From contig JAITKV010000049.1 in the NCBI GenBank assembly GCA_031278215.1, positions 17,365-81,364 on the forward strand: a DNA stretch of 64,000 nt. The letters run 5' to 3'. Position 1 is the stretch's first letter; each line of letters starts with the position of its first letter. Source of the stretch: Spirochaetaceae bacterium (lineage in GTDB: Bacteria > Spirochaetota > Spirochaetia > Treponematales > Breznakiellaceae). The notes below the pieces were generated by a model. That model was not told the origin of the DNA and did not search any database. It was given only the letters and a program-made list of their open reading frames with translations. Below are positions 44,798-54,127 of the stretch, one piece after another. Made by a program: the position numbers and the translations under genes.

Positions 44798-46099
44798 ATG
44801 ATTTACAATATTGAATATGAATGTATGGAAGCCGGGGCCCGAAAGAAGCTTCAGCTTGCGAATCTTAAAAACCTGGTAGAAATACTGTACGACCGGGTAC
44901 CCTTTTACCGGGAAAAAATGGCCGCCCTGGGCGTTAGCTCCAAGGACATCCACTCCCTGGAGGACATCGAAAGGCTTCCCTTTACCACCAAGGACGACCT
45001 GCGGGAACTGTATCCCCACGGCCTTCTGGCCTGTCCCAAAGACCGGATCGTGGAGGTCCACATGAGTTCCGGCACCACCGGCAAGCCCGTGGTGGACGAA
45101 TATACCCAAAACGACATCAATATCTGGCGGGAATCCATGGCCAGGACCATGGCCGCCGCGGGCTGTACCAGGGACGACATTGTCCAGAACTGTTACGGTT
45201 ACGGCCTCTTTACCGGCGGTCCCGGGGCCCATTACGGCGCAATGGCCCTGGGGGCCGAAGTGCTCCCCATGTCGAGCGGCAATACCGCCCGGCAGCTTAT
45301 GGTTATGCAGGATTTCGGCTCCACCATGCTTACCTGTACCCCCAGCTACGCCCTCTATATGGCCGAAGAAGCCGCGGAGGCGGGGGTGGACCTGCACAAG
45401 CTCCCCGTTTCCAGGGGCTGTTTCGGCGCCGAGCCCTGGAGCGAAAACATGCGAAAGGAAATCGAAGGCCGCTACGGAATGAAGGCCTACGACATTTACG
45501 GCCTTACGGAGATTATTGGCCCCGGGGTATCCTTTGAATGCGAAGCCCAGAACGGCCTCCACATTAACGAGGATCTGTTCTACCCCGAGATTATCGACCC
45601 CGAATCGGGAAAGATCCTGCCCAGGGGCGAAAAGGGAGAGCTGGTGTTTACCACCCTGACCAAGGAAGGGACCCCCCTGCTCAGGTTCAGGACCAGGGAC
45701 ATTACTTACTTTATGGACGAACCCTGCCCCTGCGGCCGGACCACGGTCCGGATGCACCGCCTCTTTGGCAGAACCGACGATATGCTGATCATCCGGGGGG
45801 TGAATGTCTTCCCCAGCCAGATCGAACACGCGCTTTTTGAAATCGAAGGCGCCGAGCCGGCCTATCTGATTGTGATTAACCGGGAGGCCACGCACCTTGA
45901 CGAAGTGGAACTCCAGGTGGAGGTAAAAAAAGATCTTTTTAGCGACGAAACCAGGGGCCTTGAAGCGCTCCGGGCCAAAATCGAGAATGTAATGAAAAGC
46001 AAACTGCAGATAGCGGTAAAGGTTAAACTGGTGGAACCCAAAACCATAGAACGCTCCATGGGCAAGGCAAAAAGGGTTATTGACAACAGAAAAATTTAG
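44798..46099 (+). CDS. paaK: Phenylacetate-CoA ligase (aryl-CoA ligase, PaaK family)
   Basis: 433 aa ANL-superfamily adenylating enzyme. The P-loop [10 protein letters not shown], the aromatic-acid-site region [16 protein letters not shown], the [11 protein letters not shown] acid-binding loop, [18 protein letters not shown] with the CxCG pair typical of PaaK, and [16 protein letters not shown] are present. It activates phenylacetate or related aryl acids as CoA thioesters. With an ACT protein directly downstream it matches operons of aromatic amino-acid fermentation, although no indolepyruvate oxidoreductase is seen. AAGGAAGG precedes the ATG. Confidence 0.92.
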   Translation: MIYNIEYECMEAGARKKLQLANLKNLVEILYDRVPFYREKMAALGVSSKDIHSLEDIERLPFTTKDDLRELYPHGLLACPKDRIVEVHMSSGTTGKPVVDEYTQNDINIWRESMARTMAAAGCTRDDIVQNCYGYGLFTGGPGAHYGAMALGAEVLPMSSGNTARQLMVMQDFGSTMLTCTPSYALYMAEEAAEAGVDLHKLPVSRGCFGAEPWSENMRKEIEGRYGMKAYDIYGLTEIIGPGVSFECEAQNGLHINEDLFYPEIIDPESGKILPRGEKGELVFTTLTKEGTPLLRFRTRDITYFMDEPCPCGRTTVRMHRLFGRTDDMLIIRGVNVFPSQIEHALFEIEGAEPAYLIVINREATHLDEVELQVEVKKDLFSDETRGLEALRAKIENVMKSKLQIAVKVKLVEPKTIERSMGKAKRVIDNRKI

Positions 46100-46128
46100 C
46101 GGACAAACACTTAGGGGGGACAGACAAT

Positions 46129-46545
46129 ATGGAAATAAAACAAATTTCGGTTTTTCTTGAAAATAACGCCGGCCGCCTGGGAGAGGTAACCAGGGTCCTG
46201 GCCGATGCGGGGATTAACCTTAGAGCCATATCCATTGCCGACACCGCCGATTTCGGGATCCTCCGGCTTATTGTGAATAATTACGAAAAGGCGGTGATGG
46301 CCCTAAACGACGCAGGTTTTACTACCCGGATTACAAATGTGGCGGCGGTGGAAATCGAGGATACCCCGGGAAGCCTGGCCAAGGTAATGGACCTGTTCCG
46401 CCGGTCGAATGTAAACATCGAGTACCTCTATGCATCCTTGGAGGGCAATGCCGGAAAAGCGGTGGTGATCTTTAAGCTGGAAAATCACAGCCAGGGATTA
46501 AAAATAATCGAAGAACACGGCCTTTCCATGGTTGAGACGTTCTAA
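46129..46545 (+). CDS. Tandem ACT-domain protein
   Basis: 138 aa made of two ACT domains (about 1-68 and 70-138): KQISVFLENNAGRLGEVTRVLADAGINLRAI and EIEDTPGSLAKVMDLFRRSNVNIEYLY. ACT domains bind amino acids; paired forms like this commonly sit beside PaaK or indolepyruvate oxidoreductase genes and may regulate that ligase by aromatic amino acids. A GGGGGGA Shine-Dalgarno precedes ATG 46129, 29 bases after paaK, and the stop overlaps the glgA start by one base. Confidence 0.88.
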   Translation: MEIKQISVFLENNAGRLGEVTRVLADAGINLRAISIADTADFGILRLIVNNYEKAVMALNDAGFTTRITNVAAVEIEDTPGSLAKVMDLFRRSNVNIEYLYASLEGNAGKAVVIFKLENHSQGLKIIEEHGLSMVETF

Positions 46546-48065
46546 TGGCCCCTTCGACGTCCCGGTTAAAAATCTTAATGTGTACCAGCGAGGCGGTGCC
46601 CTACGCGAAGACCGGGGGCCTGGCCGACGCGGTTTCGGCCCTGGCCCTGGCCCTGGCAAAACTCGGCCACGAGGTCCGCATAATTATGCCCCGGTACTAC
46701 GGTGTTAACCGGGAAAAGCTTGAAAAACTGGAAGGGGCCCTGGGAGTCCCCATGGGCGGGGGAGAACAGTGGAGCGCGGTCTACGCCGCCAAAATGCCTG
46801 CAAAATCCGGCGCCTCCAGGGGAAACCCCGTGCAGGTATACTTTATCGACCATGAAGGGTTTTTTGGCCGGGACGGCATTTACGGCAACGCCTTCGAGCC
46901 CGATTTTTTGGACAATTCCCGGCGCTTTGCCTTTTTTTGCCGATCCTGCTTTCAGCTTTGCCGCAAGATAGACTGGTACCCCGATGTCATGCACGCCCAT
47001 GACTGGCCCGCGGCTCTGGTTCCGGTTTTTCTTAAATACGGAGAACGCCGCGGTATTTCCAGTGAAACCGGCTCCTTTGCCGATACCGTGTCGATCCTGA
47101 CCATCCACAATTTGGGTTACCAGGGGATATACGGCAAAGACAACTTTTCTTTTACCAGCCTGGGCTGGGATGTGTTTTACCAGGCGGGCCTTGACGACTG
47201 GAACATGATGAATCTGCTTAAAGGCGGAATCAACTGCGCCGGCAAAATTAATACCGTTTCTCCCAACTATGCCCGGGAAACCCTAAGCCCCGGCCACGGG
47301 TTCCGCCTGGACGGGGCCCTCCGTTACCGGGGAAGCGATTATTCGGGGATCCTTAACGGTATCGATACCGCCACATGGAACCCCCGGCGGGACCCCTACC
47401 TTCCCGCGCCCTATGCCGCCGATGACATGGCGGGTAAGGCCAAGGCAAAAGAGGCGCTTCAGCGCAAATTCGGCCTTCGGGAGGATCCGGAAGTTCCGGT
47501 GATCGGTATGATATGCCGCCTGACGGAACAAAAGGGAATCGGCGAACTTTTTGGGCCCGCCTATGGTTCCGCCTGGTCCATTTGCCGGGATATGAATTTG
47601 CAGTTCGCGTTCCTTGGATCGGGAGAAACCTGGGCGGAACATGAGATCCGCAGCCTTTCTTCCCGGCTGCCGAATTTCAAGGCCCATATCGGATACAGCG
47701 AAGAACTTTCCCACCTTATCGAAGGGGGGGCGGACTTTTTTCTTATGCCCAGCCGCTATGAACCCTGCGGGCTTAACCAGATGTATTCCCTTGCCTACGG
47801 AACCCTCCCCATAGTTCGCAACACCGGGGGCCTGGCCGATACGGTGCAGAATTACAATCAGGATACGGGGGAGGGGACGGGCTTTCTTTTTGACGACCTT
47901 AGCCCCGGCTCCATATACAATACCGTAGGCTGGGCGGTGTGGGCCTGGTATAACCGGAAAAGCGACATAGAGGCCATGCGGATCCGGGGAATGAAAAAGA
48001 ACTTTTCCTGGCATAAGTCGGCCTTGGAATACCAGAGCCTTTACAAAAGCGCCCTTAACCCTTAG
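46545..48065 (+). CDS. glgA: Glycogen synthase (ADP-glucose)
   Basis: 506 aa GT5 enzyme that extends alpha-1,4-glucan from ADP-glucose. The ADP-glucose loop AKTGGLADAV sits near residue 21; HAHDWPAALVPVFL, LNGIDTATWNP, CRLTEQKGIGEL and the C-terminal MPSRYEPCGLNQMYSLAYGTLPIVRNTGGLADTV are all present. It is coupled to the ACT gene (TAATG), an unusual partner for glycogen synthesis. Substrate comes from GlgC at 38.6-39.8 kb. Its TAG stop lies on the edge of a palindromic repeat copy. Confidence 0.95.
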   Translation: MAPSTSRLKILMCTSEAVPYAKTGGLADAVSALALALAKLGHEVRIIMPRYYGVNREKLEKLEGALGVPMGGGEQWSAVYAAKMPAKSGASRGNPVQVYFIDHEGFFGRDGIYGNAFEPDFLDNSRRFAFFCRSCFQLCRKIDWYPDVMHAHDWPAALVPVFLKYGERRGISSETGSFADTVSILTIHNLGYQGIYGKDNFSFTSLGWDVFYQAGLDDWNMMNLLKGGINCAGKINTVSPNYARETLSPGHGFRLDGALRYRGSDYSGILNGIDTATWNPRRDPYLPAPYAADDMAGKAKAKEALQRKFGLREDPEVPVIGMICRLTEQKGIGELFGPAYGSAWSICRDMNLQFAFLGSGETWAEHEIRSLSSRLPNFKAHIGYSEELSHLIEGGADFFLMPSRYEPCGLNQMYSLAYGTLPIVRNTGGLADTVQNYNQDTGEGTGFLFDDLSPGSIYNTVGWAVWAWYNRKSDIEAMRIRGMKKNFSWHKSALEYQSLYKSALNP

Positions 48066-48133
48066 GAAAAAGCTGATTATTCCCTGACAAACCAAAATCT
48101 ATTGTGTATAAATGGCGCCGGTCAGCGGTTCCT
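48064..48133. repeat. 70-bp copy of the palindromic repeat with intact promoter core
   Basis: Matches both ends of the 142-bp copy but lacks its middle. On the plus strand CTGACA (48084-48089), 17-bp spacer and TATAAA (48107-48112) remain; the spacer is identical to that of the 35.8-kb copy. The promoter points at the 3' end of a minus-strand gene and would make antisense RNA. Confidence 0.75.
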
Positions 48134-48183
48134 GTATATTTGCTTATTTCATGGCGCAAATACCGCATTAAAGCAGAGCCTTC

Positions 48184-49185
48184 CTATTGCATGGGATTGG
48201 GAACCGTATATGCGCTAAAGAGCCAGCCGTTTTCGGCCCTGTACCAAACGCCCTTGGGTTTTTCTTCTCCCTCCGGGGCGTCCAGGCTTACTTCCTGCTT
48301 GGTTTTTGCGATGATCCAGACCGTATCCCCCTGGCGTAAGGTTCCCTTTACGGTACCCGACAGGGAGGGTATATCCCGTATATTTACGGTGTCCGCGGTG
48401 ATCATATAACTGGCCCCGTTAATAAGCTGTTCCAGATTGTTTGTTACCGCCAGTTCAAAAAAAACCGGATCAAATTCGGCCCCCAGGGCGATCTGGCTAA
48501 AGTGCCTGCTTTCGCGGGCCAGGGCCAGGGCGTTTTTCAGGAGTTCCCCCTTGACCAGGGGATTTTCCGCCAGCGCGGCCATCCGGGCAAGTTTTATACA
48601 GCGAATATCGTTAAGGTCCATTGAAACATTCTGGATTTTGATATACCGTTCGGGCACCGGCGGATTGGCGGTTCCTTCCAGCCGGGCGCTTATTTTTATA
48701 AATTCATCCGCCGGGTTGTCGTCGGGAAATATCGCCACCAGGCTGTACTGGGGAAGGGTAATGTTTCCGGTTCGAACCACCGACGTAATTTCGGGCCTGG
48801 TGTACAGGATCGTATCGGTGGTGACGATTACCCCCGGTTCGGCGGGGCCGGCGATGGCGTAATCCTGGACCCAATAATCCCCCTCGGCGTTTACCCGGTA
48901 AAAGGTCCGCTGGGCATTGTCGTAGTTGCGGCGGTAATCCCGCTGTTCCCCTGTCCAGATCACCGTATCCCCCGCATTAAGCTGGGATTTCCAGTAGATT
49001 TTTCCGTCGGCCCGGACTTCCCAGAGCCCCGTGTCGGTAAGCAGTACCCCGTGAAGAGCGGACTCCGCCGGTTCTTCCGGAACCTCTCCTTCCGGCGCAA
49101 GGGTTTCGGCATCCGGTTTAGGTTTGGAACAGGACGGAACCAGAAAAATCACCGTGGACAATAGAACGATTGCCATCTTTTTCAT
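48184..49185 (-). CDS. SH3-domain lipoprotein
   Basis: 333 aa. A lipoprotein signal peptide with lipobox-like VPSC at about residues 17-20 predicts an acylated Cys. After a Pro/Glu-rich linker comes an SH3-like segment (about 45-110), a middle helical region, and a C-terminal bacterial SH3 domain (VNIRDIPSLSGTVKGTLRQGDTVWII, then GVWYRAENGWLFSAY). Such domains usually bind peptidoglycan or proteins in the periplasm. ATG 49185 has AAAGGTG upstream; the in-frame GTG 49194 overlaps that site and is unlikely. Confidence 0.78.
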   Translation of the reverse strand: MKKMAIVLLSTVIFLVPSCSKPKPDAETLAPEGEVPEEPAESALHGVLLTDTGLWEVRADGKIYWKSQLNAGDTVIWTGEQRDYRRNYDNAQRTFYRVNAEGDYWVQDYAIAGPAEPGVIVTTDTILYTRPEITSVVRTGNITLPQYSLVAIFPDDNPADEFIKISARLEGTANPPVPERYIKIQNVSMDLNDIRCIKLARMAALAENPLVKGELLKNALALARESRHFSQIALGAEFDPVFFELAVTNNLEQLINGASYMITADTVNIRDIPSLSGTVKGTLRQGDTVWIIAKTKQEVSLDAPEGEEKPKGVWYRAENGWLFSAYTVPNPMQ

Positions 49186-49203
49186 GCTATGCACCTTTGT
49201 TTT

Positions 49204-50118
49204 TTATGGAAGTATATTACCTGCGGCCAGGTAGACAGCGTACCACTCGTCCCGGGTAAGCGTAATTTCCGCCGCCTTAATACAATCGGAAAGCCGCCGG
49301 GGATTCATGGTTCCTGTTACCGGCTGCATCTTTGCCGGATGCCGGAGGATCCAGGCCATGGCAATGGTGGCGCTGCTTACCTGGTATTTCCCGGCGATTT
49401 CGTCGATCTTCGCGTTTAATTCCGGATACTTGGGACTGTTCAGAAAGACCCCTTCAAAAAAACCATACTGGAAGGGGGACCAGGGCTGGATAGTTATATC
49501 ATGCAGGCGGCAGTAATCCAGTATACCCCCGCTCCTGTTTACCGCCGCGTTGTCCAGCATATTAACATGAAGACCTTCGCTTAGCATCCCCGCATGGGCA
49601 ATGCTGAATTGAAGTTGATTTGCCACCAGGGGTTGTTTTACGTATTTTTTGAGCAGTTTGATCTGGCCGGGATTCTGGTTGGACACCCCAAAATACCGCA
49701 CCTTTCCCGAGGCCTGAAGCGCCCCAAAGGCTTCGGCCACTTCTTCGGGCTCCACAAGAAGATCCGGCCGGTGCAAAAGAAGCACGTCCATATAATCGGT
49801 CCGCAGCCTTTTAAGGCTGTTTTCTACGGACCTGACAATATGGTCCCGGGAAAAATCAAACGCCCTGTCCTTGCGGATGCCGCACTTGGTCTGAATAAAG
49901 ATGCTTTCTCTTTTTATATGGCCCAAGGCCGCGGCGAAGATCTCTTCACAGCTTCCGTCGCCGTAAACATCGGCATTGTCAAAAAAAGCCGCCCCCAGAT
50001 CCAGGGCGGTTTGAATAAAGGCGTCCGCCGACGCCCTGTCTACGGTATTGATCCGCATACAGCCCACGGCTATAACCGGAACCATAAGACCCGAAGCCCC
50101 AAGATTGATGGTTCTCAT
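49204..50118 (-). CDS. Aldo/keto reductase (YdhF-like)
   Basis: 304 aa TIM-barrel NADPH oxidoreductase. The tetrad is visible: Asp and Tyr in FFDNADVYGDG, Lys in IQTKCGIR, His in LLLHRPDLL. GVSNQNPGQIKLLKKY and the C-terminal WILRHPAKMQPVTGTMNPRRL are the cofactor-side motifs. Physiological substrate unknown. Monocistronic, with a promoter whose -10 box ends six bases before ATG, so the mRNA is probably leaderless. Confidence 0.9.
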   Translation of the reverse strand: MRTINLGASGLMVPVIAVGCMRINTVDRASADAFIQTALDLGAAFFDNADVYGDGSCEEIFAAALGHIKRESIFIQTKCGIRKDRAFDFSRDHIVRSVENSLKRLRTDYMDVLLLHRPDLLVEPEEVAEAFGALQASGKVRYFGVSNQNPGQIKLLKKYVKQPLVANQLQFSIAHAGMLSEGLHVNMLDNAAVNRSGGILDYCRLHDITIQPWSPFQYGFFEGVFLNSPKYPELNAKIDEIAGKYQVSSATIAMAWILRHPAKMQPVTGTMNPRRLSDCIKAAEITLTRDEWYAVYLAAGNILP

Positions 50119-50124
50119 ACTTCC

Positions 50125-50154
50125 ACTGTATCATTGGGGAATAGGACATGTCAA
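50125..50154 (-). promoter_or_regulatory. Promoter of the aldo/keto reductase gene, leaderless arrangement
   Basis: TTGACA (50154-50149), 18-bp spacer, TACAGT (50130-50125), then six bases to ATG 50118. Confidence 0.65.
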
Positions 50155-50291
50155 GGAAACAAAGCGCCGCAAAAACCTACGAGTGCAACAGGATCCTAGG
50201 TGGCGCCGGGAAACGGAACTCCCCGCCCGGGCCCCCGGGGCTTGCCCCGGAATATCCGGCCCCGTAAAAGATCCGCTCTGTGCGACGCGAA

Positions 50292-51707
50292 TTATAGAAG
50301 CCGGCCGTTACTGTCCAAGGATGTTCCAAACCCGCGGCCGTCCACATTAAAGTACAGGTAATAGGTTGAAAGCTGCGTGGGGGATCCAAAAATAATCGGC
50401 GTCACGCCCCCGGCAAGGTATCCATTGGTTGTTACCACTGCGATGCCGGAAATATAACTGCCGGTAAAATCCCCTATGGTGATGTATCTATTGACCCCGG
50501 AAAGGTAAACCGGGTTGGCCGGATCCAGCGCCCGGGCGTTAAGGCTCATCTTAAGGGTTCCGGCGTTTTCTACCATAATTCCCTGCCCCGCGACGGCGGT
50601 GTTTCCCGTGACCGCCCCGCCCCGCATGTCCAGTTCTCCATTGACGATGTGGACGCCCCCGCCCCTGCTAGAGCCGTTGTTGTTCCGGATCGTCCCGTGG
50701 TGGAAGATCACCTTAGCTCCGTTGTCAAGCGCCACACCGCCCCCGCTGCTGGCGCTTAGGTTGTACTGTATCCGGGGGTAGGGATTATTGCCGCCGGGGG
50801 ACCCTAGTTCCAAGACGCCCGAGGGGCCCATATAAATACCTGCCCCGAACCCGGCCTTGTTTCCCTCTCCGGGGGATCCGATGTCGCCCTGCCGGATATA
50901 GGCATTGCCGGTGATATAGATTCCGCCGCCGTTCTTATCCGCTTCGTTATTTTTGATGGCGCCGCTTTCCATGGTAAAGCCGCCATTAGGCCCCACGTAA
51001 ATTCCGCCGCCGGATCCGGAACCGGGACTGGGGGCCCTGTTGCCGGATACGATCCCGCCGCTCATGGTGATCTGGGCGCCTATAGTGTCCACATAGATGC
51101 CGCCCCCCAGGGTATTTGTTTCGTTATCCCTGACAAGCACCCCGTCCCGGATGGTAAGCTTACTGCCGTTGTTGACATAGATCCCCCCGCCCGGAGTGCC
51201 CCTTCCCCCGGTAATAGTAAGACTTTGCAGCGTTATGGTTTTTCCGGGAATATTAATACGCACCACCGAGCGGTTTGGAATTGCCCCGTTGTTTAAGGTC
51301 TTGCCGCTTCCCGATCCGGTAAGGGTAACCGCGGTAATGCCGGGCCTGGTACTTAATAACTCGGAAAAATCAATTAAGCCGCTGGCCGAAGCTTCGGCAT
51401 ACGTGGGGGGAATGTCCTCTAAAAGCATAATTTCGGCGCCGGCGGACCCTTGGGCGGCCCATATATCCAGGGCCCTGCCAAGAGTTTTTACCGGACTGCT
51501 TCGAGTCCAGCCCGAATTGGCGTTGTCCCCGGAACTAACCGCGACATATACATAGGCAAGGGGGGGATAATCCGTATTGTCCTGTAAATAGTCCGCCAAG
51601 GACAGGTGAAAAAGATCGCAGCCCCCGGGGATTATCAGGAGCAGGGCCAAAAGCGGCGCCAAAAGCGGCGCCAAAAAAAACCGGCGAATCTTAAGAACCG
51701 TATTCAT
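50292..51707 (-). CDS. Surface lipoprotein with right-handed beta-helix repeats
   Basis: 471 aa. A signal peptide with duplicated LAPLLAPLL ends in LIIPGGC, a good lipobox, so it is probably lipid-anchored. After a segment typical of such proteins (YVYVAVSSGDNANSGWTRSSPVKTLGRAL, DUF1565-like) come many GGGIYV-centred repeats (GGGIYVNNGSKLTI, GGGIYVDTIGAQITMSGG, GGGIYVGPNGGFTMESG, GGGIYITGNAYI), a Pmp/POMP-like beta-helix. No autotransporter barrel follows. Likely an adhesin or polysaccharide-binding surface protein. ATG 51707 is used; upstream ATG 51746 precedes the promoter-like TATACT. Confidence 0.8.
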   Translation of the reverse strand: MNTVLKIRRFFLAPLLAPLLALLLIIPGGCDLFHLSLADYLQDNTDYPPLAYVYVAVSSGDNANSGWTRSSPVKTLGRALDIWAAQGSAGAEIMLLEDIPPTYAEASASGLIDFSELLSTRPGITAVTLTGSGSGKTLNNGAIPNRSVVRINIPGKTITLQSLTITGGRGTPGGGIYVNNGSKLTIRDGVLVRDNETNTLGGGIYVDTIGAQITMSGGIVSGNRAPSPGSGSGGGIYVGPNGGFTMESGAIKNNEADKNGGGIYITGNAYIRQGDIGSPGEGNKAGFGAGIYMGPSGVLELGSPGGNNPYPRIQYNLSASSGGGVALDNGAKVIFHHGTIRNNNGSSRGGGVHIVNGELDMRGGAVTGNTAVAGQGIMVENAGTLKMSLNARALDPANPVYLSGVNRYITIGDFTGSYISGIAVVTTNGYLAGGVTPIIFGSPTQLSTYYLYFNVDGRGFGTSLDSNGRLL

Positions 51708-51805
51708 CCTGTATATAAAGTATATGTAAATCAGGAGAATTGGCAAATTTTTAAAGGGCCGGTATTACGGAAGAAGGTTAAGGGGCCCCTGGGCTTTTTT
51801 TGTAA

Positions 51806-51877
51806 AGGCGCCGGGCGGAATCGAACCGTCGCATAAAGGTTTTGCAGACCTCCCCCTTACCGCTTGGGTACGGCGCC
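51806..51877 (-). tRNA. tRNA-Cys (GCA)
   Basis: 72 nt. Acceptor GGCGCCG/CGGCGCC, anticodon loop CTGCAAA with anticodon GCA, T loop TTCGATT, and discriminator U as usual for tRNA-Cys. The T stem has one A-C mismatch. CCA is not encoded. A -10 box TATAAT (51890-51885) lies seven bases upstream of the 5' end; the -35 is weak. Confidence 0.93.
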
Positions 51878-51945
51878 ATACGTTATTATACGTATCGGTG
51901 TACTAAGATAAAATAGCGGAGTACAGAAAAAAAGTCAAGGCGCCG

Positions 51946-51999
51946 CATACGGCGTACATACGGCTGCATACGGCGTACATACGGCGTACATACGGCGTA
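51946..51999. repeat. Five 11-bp tandem repeats
   Basis: Unit CATACGGCGTA, one copy being 10 bp (CATACGGCTG). Lies between tRNA-Cys and the 3' end of the 212-aa gene; reads as TACGCCGTATG on the minus strand. Probably non-coding. Confidence 0.8.
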
Positions 52000-52011
52000 T
52001 CCTGCCGGGGC

Positions 52012-52650
52012 CTAGGCTTCTCCCGTTTCTTCCTCGTAGGCTTCGAAATCACAGCGGCAGTAGGCGGCGCCGCAGTTTGGCAGGGGCAGGGTGGGAGGAT
52101 CGTTGATCGAGTAAATTCCCGTATGGTTTTTAATTTCTTCGCAGTCAAGTTCGCCCCCCATGCTGACGATCTTTATTTTCACAACTCCCCGGGCCCGCAG
52201 TTCCATTAGTTTATACTTTCTGCTGATGTTAAACAGGTTCATATAATAAATAATCGGGACAATGTGCCGGGGGTCCTTTTCGGCCAGAGCTTTTTCGGTC
52301 ATGCAGTCCGCCATTTCCCTGGAAATCTTGAATTCGGGGTTTATATGGCGGGCTTCTTTTTCTTCGTCCGAAAGGCAGTCGTTGTATGAAAAAGGATCGG
52401 TAAAGTAACCGCCGATTTTAGGGATGATCTTTTCCATGTGTAAAAATTTTTCCGGCTTAAAGTAGCCGGATTCTTTAATATCTTCCATCATCCCCGCGAG
52501 GATCTCTTTTCGCAGGATGTCCTTTCGTTCGTTGGGAGTCAACACCACGTAGTTGGCGGCGGCTACCAAGGATCTAATATCCTCGCCGGTATGCCGGGTT
52601 GAAAGGACTTCACGAACTTTTTTTGCCAGTTCTAAAAAATCAACGGCCAT
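52012..52650 (-). CDS. Hypothetical protein with C-terminal Cys cluster (212 aa)
   Basis: Soluble, largely helical protein with no signal peptide. The last 25 residues hold a compact cysteine group (LPNCGAAYCRCDFEAYEEE), and further Cys are at NDCLSDEE, ADCMTEK and LDCEEIK, which could form a small zinc site. No family recognised. GAGAGGAG precedes ATG 52650. Its upstream region (52651-52858) is AT-rich and shows nothing else identifiable. Confidence 0.7.
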   Translation of the reverse strand: MAVDFLELAKKVREVLSTRHTGEDIRSLVAAANYVVLTPNERKDILRKEILAGMMEDIKESGYFKPEKFLHMEKIIPKIGGYFTDPFSYNDCLSDEEKEARHINPEFKISREMADCMTEKALAEKDPRHIVPIIYYMNLFNISRKYKLMELRARGVVKIKIVSMGGELDCEEIKNHTGIYSINDPPTLPLPNCGAAYCRCDFEAYEEETGEA

Positions 52651-52858
52651 AGCTCCTCTCTGTAAACGTCTTGTAGAATATCACAGTATTTTAAATATGT
52701 ATAGCGGATATTGCCGGACCGTATGCGGAATGGCGTTATGGTTTTTTATGGAGCGGCGGTTTTTTTGGAATAGAATTTATTATTTTGCCCGATTTTGCCG
52801 GCATGGGACGCTAAAATTCCGGAAAAATAGCAAATTTCATTCCTAAATTTTTACAACC

Positions 52859-52887
52859 TTGACATGTTTTTGCTTTTACGATATATT
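52859..52887 (+). promoter_or_regulatory. Promoter of carAB with hairpin at the mRNA 5' end
   Basis: TTGACA (52859-52864), 17-bp spacer, TATATT (52882-52887). Just after the expected start, GGCGG-AAAG-CCGCC forms a five-bp hairpin, then GGGGG serves as Shine-Dalgarno before ATG 52916. Confidence 0.7.
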
Positions 52888-52915
52888 GCAGTGGCGGAAA
52901 GCCGCCGGGGGTTTT

Positions 52916-54127
52916 ATGGCAGAAAGACATGCGGGACAAGCAGCGCCCGCCGGGCAGACACAGCCGGTCCAGCAGGCTAAATTGGGGCCCCGGGTAAAAC
53001 GGGTCCGGCAGGCAAAGCTTGTTTTGGAAGACGGTTCCGAATATGCGGGGTGGTCCCTTGGTCAGGCCCGGTCCCAGGCGGGGGAGGTGGTGTTTACCAC
53101 CGGTATGACCGGTTATCCCCAATCCCTGACGGATCCCAGCTTCCGGGGCCAGATCCTTGTTTTTACCTATCCCCTGGTGGGGAATTACGGGGTTCCCTTA
53201 ACCAAGGAGGGGGCGCCCCATCTGGACCCGGCGGGGGTTCCCGTGCACTTTGAATCCTCCCGTATACAGGTATCGGGCTTTGTGGTGGCCGAAGCCTGCG
53301 AACGGCCAAGTCATTTTGCCAGCACCGTCTCCCTTTCCCTGTGGCTGGAAAAAAATAACATCCCCGGCATCTGGGGCGTCGATACCCGGTCTTTAACCAT
53401 AAGGCTTCGGGAGCGGGGGGTTATGATGGGGAAAATACTGGTGGAGGGCTGCAGGGATGTAACCATGGATTCCGGGATCCTCCCCCACCCGGTGGCGGAT
53501 GTTTCCCCCGGCGCGTCTTCGGTGATCCTGCCGCCGGGGATCGATCCGGCCCGGAGCGGCACGCTGCCCACGGTGGCGCTGGTGGACTGCGGGGCCAAGG
53601 CCAACATTATCCGCTGCCTTCTGGCCCGGGGAATTAAAATTATCCGCCTTCCCTGGAACCACGATCTTTCGGGTATCGAGTTTGACGGAATTTTTCTTTC
53701 CAACGGCCCCGGCGATCCTAAGGACTGCGGCAAAACTATCGCCATGGTCCGCAGGGCCTTTGCCCTGGGAAAGCCCGTGTTCGGTATATGTCTGGGAAAT
53801 CAGATCATGGCCCTGGCCGCGGGGGCGGATACCTACAAGCTGCCCTACGGGCACCGGGGGCAAAACCAGCCCTGTCTGGAGGCGGGGGGGGCGGGACGCT
53901 GTTATATCACCAGCCAAAATCACGGCTACGCGGTACGAAAAGAAACTCTTCCCGCAGGGTGGGTTCCGTGGTTTATCAACGGCAACGACGGCACCATCGA
54001 AGGGATCCGTTCCCTTACGGGCCCCTTTTCCGCGGTCCAGTTCCATCCCGAAGGCTGTCCGGGACCCAGGGATACGGAATTTTTAATCGATCAATTTGTT
54101 GACGGCCTAAAGGGCGGGGCAAGGTGA
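52916..54127 (+). CDS. carA: Carbamoyl-phosphate synthase small (glutaminase) subunit, eukaryote-like
   Basis: 403 aa. Releases ammonia from glutamine for CarB. N-terminal CPSase domain (about 35-170; GEVVFTTGMTGYPQSLTDPS, GIWGVDTRSLT) and a class I amidotransferase domain with Cys 292 in GICLGNQ, His 377 and Glu 379 in QFHPEG. Most homologues have GICLGHQ; here Asn replaces the non-triad His. YGHRGQNQPC and SQNHGYAV resemble the animal/fungal CAD protein. ATG 52916 is used because the TTG at 52859 is the -35 box. The first 33 residues (Gln/Ala-rich) are extra. Confidence 0.93.
   Translation: MAERHAGQAAPAGQTQPVQQAKLGPRVKRVRQAKLVLEDGSEYAGWSLGQARSQAGEVVFTTGMTGYPQSLTDPSFRGQILVFTYPLVGNYGVPLTKEGAPHLDPAGVPVHFESSRIQVSGFVVAEACERPSHFASTVSLSLWLEKNNIPGIWGVDTRSLTIRLRERGVMMGKILVEGCRDVTMDSGILPHPVADVSPGASSVILPPGIDPARSGTLPTVALVDCGAKANIIRCLLARGIKIIRLPWNHDLSGIEFDGIFLSNGPGDPKDCGKTIAMVRRAFALGKPVFGICLGNQIMALAAGADTYKLPYGHRGQNQPCLEAGGAGRCYITSQNHGYAVRKETLPAGWVPWFINGNDGTIEGIRSLTGPFSAVQFHPEGCPGPRDTEFLIDQFVDGLKGGAR

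Noticed and set aside
51903..52148. 81-aa ORF reading through the 11-bp repeats
   Set aside because: Most of it is out of frame within the 212-aa gene and the repeat; no start signal.
52859..52915. TTG start for carA at 52859
   Set aside because: That TTG is the -35 box (TTGACA) of a good promoter, so it is not in the mRNA.
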